From NCBI RefSeq assembly GCF_004342445.1, contig NZ_SLWW01000005.1:1-64000 (forward strand): a stretch of DNA of 64,000 nt, written 5' to 3'. Below, in pieces: positions 27,662 through 36,841 of the stretch. The DNA is from Rhodovulum euryhalinum (lineage in GTDB: Bacteria > Pseudomonadota > Alphaproteobacteria > Rhodobacterales > Rhodobacteraceae). Under the pieces are notes generated by a model. The model searched no databases, was not told the origin of the DNA, and saw nothing but the letters and a program-made list of their open reading frames with translations. Each line of letters opens with the position of its first letter. Within the stretch, counting starts at the first letter, position 1. A program made the position numbers and the translations under genes.

Positions 27662-29332
27662 ATGAGCGACGCAACCTCGACCGGTCCGATGCTGGCCGCC
27701 GACGGCACGCCGCTGAAGCGCAGCCTGAACCGCGCGCTTCGCGCCCAGAAACTGCGCGCGCTGATGCTGATCGCGCCGCTGCTGGTCTTCATCCTCGTCA
27801 CCTTCATCGCGCCGATCACGGACATGCTGTTCCGTTCGGTCGAGAACCAGATCGTGTCCGATACGCTGCCACGCACCACGCGCGCGCTGGAAGGCTGGGA
27901 CCACAATTCGGGCGAGTTGCCGTCCGAAGACGTTTTCGCCGCCCTCACCTACGACCTCGTGGCCGCCGCCGAGCGCAAGGACCATACCCGGCTTGGCACC
28001 CGCCTGAACTACGAGACGACGGGCATGTCGTCGATCTTCCGCAAGACCGGCCGCCGGATCGACGATTTCGGCGAGACCTACATGGACCAGTTCGCCGAGG
28101 CGACCCCGGATCTTGCGGCGCCCGAAACCTGGGTGACGGTGATGGCCGACCCGGGCTGGCGGGCCGATTACGCGGCGTGGGAGGCGGCGCGTGCCGCCGC
28201 CCGCGAGACGGGGCGCGATTTCGACCGTCCGCCGCCCCTGTTCCGGCTCAAGAACGGGGTGGCCGACATCCTGCCCGAGGCCGCCGATGTCTATGCCGAG
28301 TTCGCCCGCATCGCGCAGGTCGAGAACGGCGACAACCCCGCCGAGGAAGAGCCCTGGGCACCGGTCTACCTGGCGCTGTACCGTGACCTGATGCATGTGG
28401 GCCCGGGCGCCATCGAACGGCTGGACGACGCCAGCCGCGCGACCCTTGCCCCGGCCCATGACGCCGTCGCCGGGTTCCAGTCCGAGCGGCTGGCCGATCT
28501 GTATCTCGATGCCGACAAGGGCTGGGGCGAACCCGCCATCTGGTCGACGATCCAGGCGTTCTCGTCCAACTACACGCCGGGCTATTTCCTGGCCTCGGTG
28601 GACCTGCGCCAGACCGCGGACGGCGTCGCGATGCAGGACGAGGACCGGCGCATCTACATCATGCTGTTCGAGCGCACGCTGTTCATGAGCCTGGCCATCA
28701 TGGGCGCATGCATCCTGCTGGGCTATCCGATCGCCTTCCTGCTGGCGAACCTGCCGCTGCGCACCTCGAACGTGCTGCTGATCCTGGTGCTGCTGCCATT
28801 CTGGACCTCGCTTCTGGTGCGGACCTCGTCGTGGAAGGTGCTGTTGCAGCAGCAGGGCGTCATCAACGACGTGCTTGTCTGGATCGGGCTTGTCGACAAC
28901 GCGAACCGGCTGGTGATGATCAACAACCAGTTCGGCACCATCGTGGCGATGACGCATATCCTGCTGCCCTTCATGATCCTGCCGCTCTACTCGGTGATGA
29001 AGACGATCCCGCCGACCTATGTGCGCGCGGCGAAATCGCTGGGCGCCAGCAACTGGACGGCGTTCTGGCGGGTCTATTTCCCGCAATCGGTGCCCGGCAT
29101 CGGCGCGGGCTGCATCCTCGTATTCATCCTGGCGATCGGCTATTACATCACGCCCGAACTGGTGGGCGGCACGACCGGCACCTTCATCTCGAACCGGATC
29201 GCCTATCACATCTCCAGCTCGCTCAACTGGGGCCTCGCGGCCGCGCTGGGCTCGATCCTGCTGGCGGTGGTGCTGCTGCTCTACTGGATCTATGACCGGA
29301 TCGTGGGCATCGACAACGTGAGCCTGGGGTAA
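27662..29332 (+). CDS. ABC transporter permease with large extracytoplasmic insertion
   Basis: This 556-residue PotB-like permease is nearly twice the usual length of about 290. One membrane helix (about 35-56) is followed by roughly 265 hydrophilic, Asp/Glu/Ala-rich residues, then five helices (from about 335). The permease EAA-type loop reads VRAAKSLGASNWTAFWRV. The insert lies between helix 1 and helix 2, so by topology it is periplasmic. It may contact the binding protein or substrate. GGGGAGACGGA precedes the ATG. It is coupled to the second permease 5 bp downstream. Confidence 0.9.
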   Translation: MSDATSTGPMLAADGTPLKRSLNRALRAQKLRALMLIAPLLVFILVTFIAPITDMLFRSVENQIVSDTLPRTTRALEGWDHNSGELPSEDVFAALTYDLVAAAERKDHTRLGTRLNYETTGMSSIFRKTGRRIDDFGETYMDQFAEATPDLAAPETWVTVMADPGWRADYAAWEAARAAARETGRDFDRPPPLFRLKNGVADILPEAADVYAEFARIAQVENGDNPAEEEPWAPVYLALYRDLMHVGPGAIERLDDASRATLAPAHDAVAGFQSERLADLYLDADKGWGEPAIWSTIQAFSSNYTPGYFLASVDLRQTADGVAMQDEDRRIYIMLFERTLFMSLAIMGACILLGYPIAFLLANLPLRTSNVLLILVLLPFWTSLLVRTSSWKVLLQQQGVINDVLVWIGLVDNANRLVMINNQFGTIVAMTHILLPFMILPLYSVMKTIPPTYVRAAKSLGASNWTAFWRVYFPQSVPGIGAGCILVFILAIGYYITPELVGGTTGTFISNRIAYHISSSLNWGLAAALGSILLAVVLLLYWIYDRIVGIDNVSLG

Positions 29333-29337
29333 AGAAC

Positions 29338-30198
29338 ATGTCTCAGATGGACCTTCCGCCCTATGCCACGCCGGGCCAGCGGATCTGGCACTACACGTTC
29401 CTGGTGATCTGCGGGCTGATCTTCTTCTTCCTGATCGCGCCGATTCTGGTGATCATCCCGCTCAGCTTCAACGCCGAGGATTTCTTCACCTTCACGCCGA
29501 AGATGCTGGCGCTCGACCCCGAGGGCTATTCGCTCAAGCATTACAGGGACTTCTTCACCAACCCGTCCTGGCAGCAGGCGCTGTGGAACTCGGTCAAGAT
29601 CGCGCCGGCGGCCACCGTCATCGCGGTTACGCTGGGCACACTGGCGGCGATCGGCCTCAGCCAGGACCACGTGCCGTTCCGCCGGGCGATCATGGCGATC
29701 CTGATCTCGCCGATGATCGTGCCGCTGATCATCTCGGCGGCGGGGATGTATTTCTTCTATTCGCGCATCGGCCTGCAGGGCACCTATCTGGGCGTCGTTC
29801 TGGCCCATGCCGCGTTGGGCATCCCCTTCGTCATCATCACGGTGACCGCGACTCTGGTGGGGTTCGACCGGTCGCTGACGCGGGCGGCGGCGAGCCTTGG
29901 CGCGAACCCGGTGACGACCTTCTTCAAGGTGCAGATGCCGCTGATCCTGCCGGGCGTGATCTCGGGCGGGCTGTTCGCCTTCATCACCTCGTTCGACGAG
30001 GTGGTGGTGGTGCTGTTCGTGGGCTCGGCCAACCAGCAGACACTGCCCTGGCAGATGTTCACCGGGCTCCGGGAACAGATCAGCCCGACGATCCTTGCGG
30101 TGGCCACGATCCTGGTGGTGATCTCGATCGCGCTGCTGACCACGGTCGAGCTTTTGCGGCGGCGCTCCGAGCGGTTGAGGGGCCTGTCGCCCGGCTGA
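29338..30198 (+). CDS. ABC transporter permease, PotC type
   Basis: This 286-residue permease has six membrane helices and the EAA loop TRAAASLGANPVTTFFKVQMP near residue 185. It pairs with the longer permease encoded just upstream to form the membrane channel. It is last in the importer operon: ATPase, binding protein, large permease, small permease. Length is normal, and no insertion matches that of its partner. Confidence 0.93.
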   Translation: MSQMDLPPYATPGQRIWHYTFLVICGLIFFFLIAPILVIIPLSFNAEDFFTFTPKMLALDPEGYSLKHYRDFFTNPSWQQALWNSVKIAPAATVIAVTLGTLAAIGLSQDHVPFRRAIMAILISPMIVPLIISAAGMYFFYSRIGLQGTYLGVVLAHAALGIPFVIITVTATLVGFDRSLTRAAASLGANPVTTFFKVQMPLILPGVISGGLFAFITSFDEVVVVLFVGSANQQTLPWQMFTGLREQISPTILAVATILVVISIALLTTVELLRRRSERLRGLSPG

Positions 30199-30287
30199 AG
30201 GGGGCGCGGCGGGTCTTGCGCGACATCAATGCGCCCCTGCGCCCGCGCGGCTAGGCTTGGCCGGTGTTCCGAGGAGGGGAGGACACC

Positions 30288-30722
30288 ATGAAACCCGTTC
30301 GAACGCTTGTCCTGATCGCCAACGAAAAGGAAGCGCGTCTTCTGATGAACGATGGCGCCGGCAAGGGGCTTGCCGAGTTGTCGCATTTCGACAAGGCGAC
30401 CGAGACGCGCTATGCCGACACGCCCGGCCGCAGCCAGGCCGCGCCCGGTGCGGCGCGCCACGGCTACGAGCGGCCCACCAGCGAACGCGAACAGAACCGC
30501 GAGGCCTTTGCCCGGGACGTGCTCAAGATCACCGGGGACGCATGGGCCGCGGGCGGGTATGACCGCTTCGTGCTCAGCGCGCCGCCGGCGATGCTGGGCG
30601 CGCTGCGCGATGCCATGCCGGCGGACCTTGGCCATGCGCTTGCGTTCGATCTCAACAAGGACCTGCTGGGGGTTGCAGTGGCCGACCTGCCGCGCCATTT
30701 CGAGGACGTGATCGTTTTCTGA
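30288..30722 (+). CDS. Host-attachment-type (baeRF-like) protein
   Basis: This 144-residue soluble protein matches the family annotated as protein required for attachment to host cells. It shows TLVLIANEKEARLL at the start, a central GYERPTSEREQNREAFARDV segment, YDRFVLSAPPAMLGALR, and a C-terminal DLPRHFEDVIVF. The fold is related to release-factor eRF1 domain 2-like proteins, and the family name comes from a plant-associated bacterium. The role here is unknown. GAGGGGAGGACACC precedes the ATG at 30288. Confidence 0.8.
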   Translation: MKPVRTLVLIANEKEARLLMNDGAGKGLAELSHFDKATETRYADTPGRSQAAPGAARHGYERPTSEREQNREAFARDVLKITGDAWAAGGYDRFVLSAPPAMLGALRDAMPADLGHALAFDLNKDLLGVAVADLPRHFEDVIVF

Positions 30723-30762
30723 GCCGGGGCCCGGCGCTCTGGCGCAACCTGCGGAGGCAGAC

Positions 30763-31098
30763 ATGACCGATACACCCGACCAGCCCCCCGAGTCCCTGGA
30801 AAGACCCGCCGCCGGGACCGTCCCGCCGAGAGACCCCACCGCAGCGGAGGCGGCCGAAAGCCGCGCCGTCTGGGCGCGCGGCGGCTGGATGCTGGTACTG
30901 CTGATCCTGTTCTCGATAGCCCAGTCGCTGCTGGTCGCCACGGCGATCCTGCAATTCGGCTGGATGCTGTTCACCAAGGCGAAGAATCCGCACATCTCGG
31001 ATTTCGGCGCCCGGCTGGGGAACTGGATGGCGATCAACGCCCGCTACCAGGCGGTCGCCAGCGACGAGAAACCCTTCCCCTGGAGCGAGTGGAAATAG
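30763..31098 (+). CDS. DUF4389 domain membrane protein
   Basis: This 111-residue protein has a Pro-rich charged N-terminus and one or two hydrophobic segments (about 42-72). The DUF4389 signature follows in FGWMLFTKAKNPHISDFG and LGNWMAINARYQA. Function is unknown. It lies 40 bp after the host-attachment-type gene with GCGGAGGCAG as a ribosome-binding site, so the two may be cotranscribed. Confidence 0.78.
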   Translation: MTDTPDQPPESLERPAAGTVPPRDPTAAEAAESRAVWARGGWMLVLLILFSIAQSLLVATAILQFGWMLFTKAKNPHISDFGARLGNWMAINARYQAVASDEKPFPWSEWK

Positions 31099-31150
31099 CC
31101 ACGGCCGCCGCGAACGCCCCAAGCCCGAAGGGAGACCGGCCGCCCCCCGC

Positions 31151-31180
31151 CTTCTTCTTGGCTGAAATACTCCCGCCGGA
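31151..31180 (-). repeat. GGAGTATTT...CCAAGAAGAAG intergenic element, copy 1
   Basis: On the minus strand the element reads GGCGGGAGTATTTCAGCC then AAGAAGAAG. A close relative lies at 42601-42628. Both sit at the 3' ends of convergent gene pairs, which suggests a dispersed intergenic repeat. Confidence 0.6.
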
Positions 31181-31222
31181 GGCTGCCGTGCGCCCGCCCT
31201 CGATGGCCGGGCGCACGGACCC

Positions 31223-33046
31223 TCAGTCTTCCATCGCCTCAAGCTCGTCGATCATGCCTTCGATCATCGACAGCCCCTTGTCCCAGAAGGCCGGGTCGCT
31301 GGCGTCCAGGCCAAAGGGCGCCAGCAATTCCTTGTGGTGTTTCGACCCGCCCGCCCTGAGCATGTCGAAATACTTCTCCTGGAAGTCCGCGCCGCTCTCC
31401 TCGTAGACCGCGTAGAGCGCGTTCACGAGGCCGTCGCCAAAGGCATAGGCATAGACGTAGAAGGGCGAGTGGACGAAATGCGGGATATAGGCCCAGAAGG
31501 TTTCGTAGCCCGGCATGAACTCGAACACGGGGCCCAGGCTCTCGCCCTGCACGCTCATCCAGATCTCGTTGATGTCCTCGGGCGTCAACTCGCCGCCGCG
31601 CCGCGCCGCGTGCAGCTTGCACTCGAAATCGTAGAACGCGATCTGGCGCACGACCGTGTTGATCATGTCCTCGACCTTGCCGGCGAGCAGCGTCTTCTTC
31701 TGGGCCGGGGTGTCAGCGGCGGCCAAGAGCTTGCGGAAGGTCAGCATCTCGCCGAACACGCTCGCGGTTTCCGCCAGCGTCAGGGGTGTCGAGGACAGCA
31801 ACTCGCCCTGGTCGGCCGCCAGCACCTGGTGCACCCCATGGCCCAGCTCATGCGCCAGCGTCATCACGTCCCGCGGCTTGCCGAGGTAGTTCAGCATCAC
31901 GTAGGGGTGCACATCCGTCACCGTCGGGTGGGCAAAGGCGCCCGGCGCCTTGCCCGGCTTCACGCCCGCGTCGATCCAGCCCCGCTCGAAGAAGGGTTCC
32001 GCGATCTCCGCCATCTTCGGCGAGAAATCGGCATAGGCCTCCATCACCGTCGCCTTGGCGGTGTCCCAGTCCACCGTCTTCGGCTCCTCGGTCGGCAGCG
32101 GCGCGTTGCGGTCCCAGACCTGCAACTTGTCCAGCCCCAGCCAGCGCGCCTTCAGCGCGTAATAGCGGTGCGACAGCTTGGGGTAGGCCGCCACGACCGC
32201 GTTGCGCAGCGCCTCGACCACCTCGGGTTCCACGTCGTTGGCCAGGTGCCGCCCGGTCTGCGGCGTGGGCATCTTGCGCCAGCGGTCCTCGACCTCCTTC
32301 TCCTTGGCCAGCGTGTTGTGGACGCGGGCGAAGAGCTTGACGTTCGCCCCGAACACTTCGGCCAGCGCGTGCGCCGCGGCCTCGCGCTTGTCCCGGTCGG
32401 GGTCGGTCAGGAAGTTCAGCGTGCCCTCGATGCCGAAGGTCTCGCCGTCCACCTCGAATTCCAGCGCGGCGATGGTCTCGTCGAACAGCTTGTTCCACGC
32501 GCTGGCGCCGACCACCGACTGGTCGTGCAGGAACTTCTCCAGCTCGTCCGACAACTGGTGCGGCCGCATCGCGCGCAGCCGGTCGAAGACGGGCTTGTAG
32601 CGGGCCAGCCCGGCATTGGCCGCGAACAGCGCGTCCAGCTTTCCGTCCTCGATCCGGTTGATCTCCAGCGTGAAGAACACCAGCGGCGTGGAAAAGGTGG
32701 TGATCCGGTCTTGGCAGTCGGACAGGAACTTGGCGCGCTCGGCATCCATCGTGTTCTGGTAATAGCGCAGTCCCGCAAAGGACATGATCCGCCCGGACAC
32801 GCGGTTGATCGCCTCGTAGCGGTGGACGCAGTCCAGCCAGCCGTCTGCGTCCAGTGCCGCCAGCTTGCCCTCGAACTCGGCGGCGAAGCGCGCACATTCT
32901 GTTTCGAGCCAGCCCATATCGCGCGCGATCTCGGGTGTGTCCGGCGCGGCGTAAAGGTCGGTCAGGTCCCATTCGGGCAGATCGCCCAGGCCCCCGCCGG
33001 AACCGGCGTTGGCGTCGAAGACGGGGCGGGGCGGGGTCAGGCGCAT
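31223..33046 (-). CDS. pepF: Oligoendopeptidase F, M3B family
   Basis: This 607-residue cytoplasmic zinc metallopeptidase cleaves short peptides. The active site is LAHELGHGVHQ (HExxH), and the third ligand lies in TLAETASVFGEML. The N-terminal M3-type helical region is complete. The start at 33046 (MRLTPPRP) has AGAGGA 7 bases upstream. It is transcribed away from the catabolic island and probably stands alone. Confidence 0.95.
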   Translation of the reverse strand: MRLTPPRPVFDANAGSGGGLGDLPEWDLTDLYAAPDTPEIARDMGWLETECARFAAEFEGKLAALDADGWLDCVHRYEAINRVSGRIMSFAGLRYYQNTMDAERAKFLSDCQDRITTFSTPLVFFTLEINRIEDGKLDALFAANAGLARYKPVFDRLRAMRPHQLSDELEKFLHDQSVVGASAWNKLFDETIAALEFEVDGETFGIEGTLNFLTDPDRDKREAAAHALAEVFGANVKLFARVHNTLAKEKEVEDRWRKMPTPQTGRHLANDVEPEVVEALRNAVVAAYPKLSHRYYALKARWLGLDKLQVWDRNAPLPTEEPKTVDWDTAKATVMEAYADFSPKMAEIAEPFFERGWIDAGVKPGKAPGAFAHPTVTDVHPYVMLNYLGKPRDVMTLAHELGHGVHQVLAADQGELLSSTPLTLAETASVFGEMLTFRKLLAAADTPAQKKTLLAGKVEDMINTVVRQIAFYDFECKLHAARRGGELTPEDINEIWMSVQGESLGPVFEFMPGYETFWAYIPHFVHSPFYVYAYAFGDGLVNALYAVYEESGADFQEKYFDMLRAGGSKHHKELLAPFGLDASDPAFWDKGLSMIEGMIDELEAMED

Positions 33047-33174
33047 GAGGGATCCTCTGTCTGTCGCGTTGGCTCCAGACATAGGGCGCCGGGGGCGGCG
33101 GGATCAAGCACGCAGGTCCGAATGGCACGGAATGGTCCGGCCGCAGGCGGGCGCCGCCCTCCGCCCGGCCCCCC

Positions 33175-34020
33175 TTAATCCACCGCCACGACCGTCTGGC
33201 GTTGCCCGCCCAGCCCCGCGACGCGCAACTCCATAACGTCGCCGGGCCGCAGGAACCGCTGCGGTTTCATTCCCATCCCCACACCCGAGGGCGTGCCGGT
33301 GGCGATGATGTCGCCGGGCATCAGCCGCATGAACCGGCTCATATAGCTGACGATTTCGCGCACCGAAAAGATCATGTCCGAGGTGTCGCTGTCCTGCACC
33401 CGTTCCCCGTTCAGGTCGAGCGACAGCGCCAGCGCCTGCGGGTCGGGTACCTCGTCGGCGGTCACCAGCCAGGGGCCGACCGGGCCGAAGGTGGGGGCTG
33501 ACTTGCCCTTGATCCATTGCCCGCTGCGCTCGATCTGGAAGGCGCGTTCCGACACGTCGTTGATCACGCAATAGCCCGCCACGTGATCCAACGCCTCGGC
33601 CTCGGAGACATAAAGCGTCTCGCGCCCGATCACCACGCCCAGCTCCACCTCCCAGTCGGCCTTTTCCGACCCGCGCGGGATCACCACCGGGTCGAACGGC
33701 CCCGACAGCGCCGAACTGGCCTTGGAGAACAGGATCGGCTCGGCGGGCGGCTTCGATCCGGTCTCGGCGGCGTGTTTGGCGTAGTTCAGCCCGATGCAGT
33801 AGAAGTTCGGGACCCAGGCAAGGCAGGGGCCGACCCGCAGCCCATTCTCGAGCACCGGCAGCGCCGCGATATCCAGTGCGCGGATCGCGTCAAGCGCCGC
33901 GAACGAGACGCCCGCCCCGGCGAAATCGGCCACCTTGGCCGACAGGTCGCGCACCCGACCCTCGGCGTCCAGGATCGCCGGCTTCTCCTGCCCCGCGGGG
34001 CCCACCCTCAACAGTTTCAT
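33175..34020 (-). CDS. Fumarylacetoacetate hydrolase family protein
   Basis: This 281-residue protein has the FAH C-terminal catalytic domain (about 75-278). Metal ligands are in WEVELGVVIG and in YCVINDVSERAFQ. Motifs such as KGKSAPTFGPVGPWL and GDIIATGTPSGVG match the group that cleaves 2,4-diketo-3-deoxy sugar acids to pyruvate plus a hydroxy acid. It lies 34 bp after the GntR gene on the same strand and likely forms an operon with it. With the SDR at 40948 it makes a plausible two-step oxidation and hydrolysis. The exact substrate is inferred. Confidence 0.88.
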   Translation of the reverse strand: MKLLRVGPAGQEKPAILDAEGRVRDLSAKVADFAGAGVSFAALDAIRALDIAALPVLENGLRVGPCLAWVPNFYCIGLNYAKHAAETGSKPPAEPILFSKASSALSGPFDPVVIPRGSEKADWEVELGVVIGRETLYVSEAEALDHVAGYCVINDVSERAFQIERSGQWIKGKSAPTFGPVGPWLVTADEVPDPQALALSLDLNGERVQDSDTSDMIFSVREIVSYMSRFMRLMPGDIIATGTPSGVGMGMKPQRFLRPGDVMELRVAGLGGQRQTVVAVD

Positions 34021-34054
34021 CGGATTCCCTCTCCCTGCTTGCCGGCCGTCGCGG

Positions 34055-34714
34055 TCAGGTCTGCGCGGCCTCTTCCTGTTCCAGAACATTCACGATGTCA
34101 TCCGCCAGATGCCCCAGGTGGGCGTCAAGCGCCAACCGCACCGCGGCCGGATCGCGCGCGTCAAGCGCCGCCATGATCGCGCCATGCTGGCCCACCACGC
34201 GTTCGCGGTTGCGCCGCTGGCGGGCCGACAGGAAGCGTGCGCGCCAGAGCCGGGCCAGAAAGGCGCGGTGGGTCTCGGCCAGGGCGGCGTTGTGTGACAC
34301 CTCGGCGATCATCATGTGAAAGCCCATGTCCATCTCGAACAGGTCAAGCGCGTCGACATGGTCATAGGCCGCCTCGATATCGGCATGGCGCCGCGCCAGC
34401 CGGGCGAGATCGGCTTCGGTCGCCGTGGTGCAGGCCAGTTCCGCCGACAGCCGTTCCAGCGCCAGCAAAACCGCCACCTGGTCGCGCACCTCGGTCACCG
34501 ATGGCCGTGCGACGACGGGGCTGCGGGCCGGGCGCAGCACCACCAGCCCCTCTTTAGCGAGGATTCGAATCGCCTCGCGCATCGGCGTGCGGCTGACCCC
34601 GATCCCGGCGGCATTATCGCGTTCCTTGACCGCCGCGCCCGGCGGCAGCTTGCCGCGCAGGATGTCCCGGCGCAGCTGGTTGGCGATCTTTTCCGGCAGG
34701 GTCGGGTCAGACAT
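34055..34714 (-). CDS. GntR family (FCD/FadR subfamily) transcriptional regulator
   Basis: This 219-residue protein has a winged helix (about 8-70) with GVSRTPMREAIRILAKEG and a C-terminal all-helical FCD ligand domain (about 75-210), whose metal-binding Asp/His residues appear in DMGFHMMIAEVSHNA and QHGAIMAALDARD. FCD regulators bind palindromes of the TGGTNNACCA type. Two such palindromes lie in the divergent gap to dctP and a third beside ilvD-like at 45299. It is therefore the likely repressor of the island, released by a sugar acid or keto acid. Confidence 0.93.
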   Translation of the reverse strand: MSDPTLPEKIANQLRRDILRGKLPPGAAVKERDNAAGIGVSRTPMREAIRILAKEGLVVLRPARSPVVARPSVTEVRDQVAVLLALERLSAELACTTATEADLARLARRHADIEAAYDHVDALDLFEMDMGFHMMIAEVSHNAALAETHRAFLARLWRARFLSARQRRNRERVVGQHGAIMAALDARDPAAVRLALDAHLGHLADDIVNVLEQEEAAQT

Positions 34715-34787
34715 ACGGGGAACTGACTGGTTTTCGAGCGTTTTCCGGGATTGCCGCGGCGGCGGGCGGATCGCCGGGGCAGAACTT

Positions 34788-34797
34788 TGGTATACCA
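34788..34797. promoter_or_regulatory. GntR operator TGGTATACCA, site 1
   Basis: A perfect 10-bp palindrome 74 bp upstream of the GntR start and 116 bp before dctP. The half-site spacing fits FCD-type GntR proteins. It probably controls the gntR-FAH transcript. Confidence 0.75.
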
Positions 34798-34841
34798 GAA
34801 AGAGTTGATTGTCGAGCCGGGCATGGGGTAGCCTCGGCTCA

Positions 34842-34855
34842 GATGGTATACCATC
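34842..34855. promoter_or_regulatory. GntR operator GATGGTATACCATC, site 2
   Basis: A perfect 14-bp palindrome with the same TGGTATACCA core, 58 bp before the dctP ATG. It is positioned to block the TRAP operon promoter. Confidence 0.8.
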
Positions 34856-34912
34856 CTGCGCGGGGAGGCGCAGCAGAACCGGGGGCGAACGCCCCCACCA
34901 GGGAGGAAAGAC

Positions 34913-35929
34913 ATGAAGACGAGATCCTTGATGACCTCGGCCGCGCTGGCCGCGGCCATGGCGATGCCCGCCGCCGCGCAAGAGGTGACGCTGCGCATCC
35001 AGACCCATTACGCCCCCGAAACCGTGTCGGGAAAACTGGCCGCGCAGTTCGTCGACGACGTGCAGACCATGTCGGGCGGCGCGATCGCCATCGAGATGTT
35101 CTATTCCTCGTCGGTGGTGGCGACCGTCGAGGCCTTCGACGCCGCCGCGACCGGCATCCTTGACTGCGACATGACCGGCGGCGCCTACCAGACCGGCAAG
35201 AACCCCGCCTTCCAGTTCGTCGGCGACATCATGGGTGGCTATGACACGCCCTATCAGCAGTTGTCTTGGCTCTATCACGGCGGCGGCTATGACGCGGCGC
35301 AGGCGCTTTACAACAGCTTCGACATGCAGCTGATCGGCTGGTGGATCTATGGTCAGGAATCGCTGGCCTCGTCCAAGCCTCTGAACGGGCCTGACGACCT
35401 GAAGGACTGGAAATTCCGCTCGCCCCCGGGGATGGAGACGGAAATCTTCGCCAGCCTCGGCTCGTCGCCCATCGTGATGGATTTCACCGAGATCTTCACC
35501 GCGCTGGAAACCGGCATCATCGACGGCACGGATGCCTCGGGCCTTGCGAACAATGTCGGGCTCGGCATCCACGATATCGTCAAGCACGCGACCTTCCCCG
35601 GCTTCCACTCGATGCCGTCCGACCACCTGGCCTGCAACAAGGCGGTGTGGGACGGGCTGTCCGACCAGCACAAGCGGATCATCGACACCGCGATGCAGAA
35701 GCTGTCGCTGCAGACCGCGCTGACCTTCGAGAAGGCCAATGCCGAGGCCGCGGCCGGGCTGCGCGAGGCGGGCGTCACGCTCTACGACTGGTCGCCCGAG
35801 GATCGCGCGGTGTTCCGCAAGGCCGCGCAGGCGGCCTGGGACGATTGGGCGACCCGTTCGCCCGAGGCAGCCGCGCTGGTGGAAAGCCACAAGGAATACC
35901 TCACCCAGCTTGGCCTGATCTCCGAGTGA
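34913..35929 (+). CDS. dctP: TRAP transporter substrate-binding protein DctP
   Basis: This 338-residue periplasmic protein has a signal peptide (cleavage after PAAAQ, residue 23). It belongs to the mannitol/chloroaromatic-type DctP subgroup: VTLRIQTHYAPETVSGK, DLKDWKFRSPPGME (with the conserved Arg that grips the carboxylate) and GIIDGTDASG. It delivers an organic acid to DctQM. The first gene of a long operon, it has a GntR operator just upstream and GGGAGGAAAGAC before the ATG. The genes downstream point to a sugar acid as ligand. Confidence 0.93.
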   Translation: MKTRSLMTSAALAAAMAMPAAAQEVTLRIQTHYAPETVSGKLAAQFVDDVQTMSGGAIAIEMFYSSSVVATVEAFDAAATGILDCDMTGGAYQTGKNPAFQFVGDIMGGYDTPYQQLSWLYHGGGYDAAQALYNSFDMQLIGWWIYGQESLASSKPLNGPDDLKDWKFRSPPGMETEIFASLGSSPIVMDFTEIFTALETGIIDGTDASGLANNVGLGIHDIVKHATFPGFHSMPSDHLACNKAVWDGLSDQHKRIIDTAMQKLSLQTALTFEKANAEAAAGLREAGVTLYDWSPEDRAVFRKAAQAAWDDWATRSPEAAALVESHKEYLTQLGLISE

Positions 35930-35952
35930 GGGCGGCCTTGTCCTGAAAGATG

Positions 35953-35984
35953 CGGGCGGGTCCGGGGATCCCCGGGCCCGCCCG
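35953..35984 (+). terminator. Intercistronic hairpin between dctP and dctQ
   Basis: CGGGCGGG-T-CCGGGG and CCCCGG-G-CCCGCCCG pair around an AT loop with a single T-G wobble. It probably protects the dctP mRNA and lowers dctQM expression, as in binding-protein operons. Confidence 0.6.
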
Positions 35985-36033
35985 TCCGCCGGGGCGGCCC
36001 GCCCCGGCCATGCACCCAACAGGGAGAAGCGCC

Positions 36034-36840
36034 ATGCGGGGCGAAAGCGTCTGGCTGGGCCCGTTGCGCGGGTCGGTGCGGGTTCTGATGATCAGCTCGA
36101 TCGCCGCGGCGCTTGCCACCTGGGCCTGGCTCGCCTTCGGGCATTTCTTCACCGACGGCCGCATTTCCATGTACGAGATGCTGCGCCCCGCGGGGCGGCC
36201 CATGGTGCAGGTGATGCTGGCCACGCTGACCGCCGCGCTGCTGTTCGCGTCGATCTACCTCTCCGACCGGGTCGGCGCCATCGAAGAGCGTCCGACCGGG
36301 CCGTTCGACATCCTCTCGCTGGTCGCCTCGCGGCTGGCGATGATCGCCATCGCCTTCATCGTGATCGTGATGGTCTACGAGGTCGTCTCGCGTTACGTCT
36401 TTGAAAAGCCGACGCTCTGGGCCAACGAGCTGTCGCTGTGGATCGCGGGCTTCGTGTTCCTGTTCGCCGGGCTCTACGCCAAGCAGCAGCGCAGCCACAT
36501 CCGCATCTACATCATCTACGACCTGATGCCGCGCTGGATGCAGAAGCTCTCGGACTGCCTCTCGGTCGCGCTGATCTGGGCCTTTTTCCTGTGCCTGCTC
36601 TGGGGCGGCTACACCGAGGCGGTGGTCAAGTTCCAGCGGATGGAGACCTTCGGCACCGCCTGGGATCCGCCGCTGCCCGCGACGATCAAGCCCGCGATCC
36701 TGATCGTGATCGGGCTGGTTGCCGTGCAGGCGCTGTCGAACCTGATCGCCGACTGGCACAAGGCGCCCGAACACCATTCCCCGCTGGACGAGATCGACCA
36801 GACCGAGATCGAGCAGATCCGCCGCGCGGTGGAGGACTGA
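36034..36840 (+). CDS. dctQ: TRAP transporter small permease DctQ
   Basis: This 268-residue membrane protein has an N-terminal extension with extra hydrophobic segments (about 16-40 and 55-80), then the four-helix DctQ domain (about 100-250). The ELSLWIAGFVFLFAG motif is conserved in the family. GGGAGAAGCGCC precedes the ATG at 36034. It ends one base before dctM, so the two subunits are coupled. Length is greater than the common 160-190, as usual for the mannitol/chloroaromatic subgroup. Confidence 0.9.
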   Translation: MRGESVWLGPLRGSVRVLMISSIAAALATWAWLAFGHFFTDGRISMYEMLRPAGRPMVQVMLATLTAALLFASIYLSDRVGAIEERPTGPFDILSLVASRLAMIAIAFIVIVMVYEVVSRYVFEKPTLWANELSLWIAGFVFLFAGLYAKQQRSHIRIYIIYDLMPRWMQKLSDCLSVALIWAFFLCLLWGGYTEAVVKFQRMETFGTAWDPPLPATIKPAILIVIGLVAVQALSNLIADWHKAPEHHSPLDEIDQTEIEQIRRAVED

Positions 36841-36841
36841 G

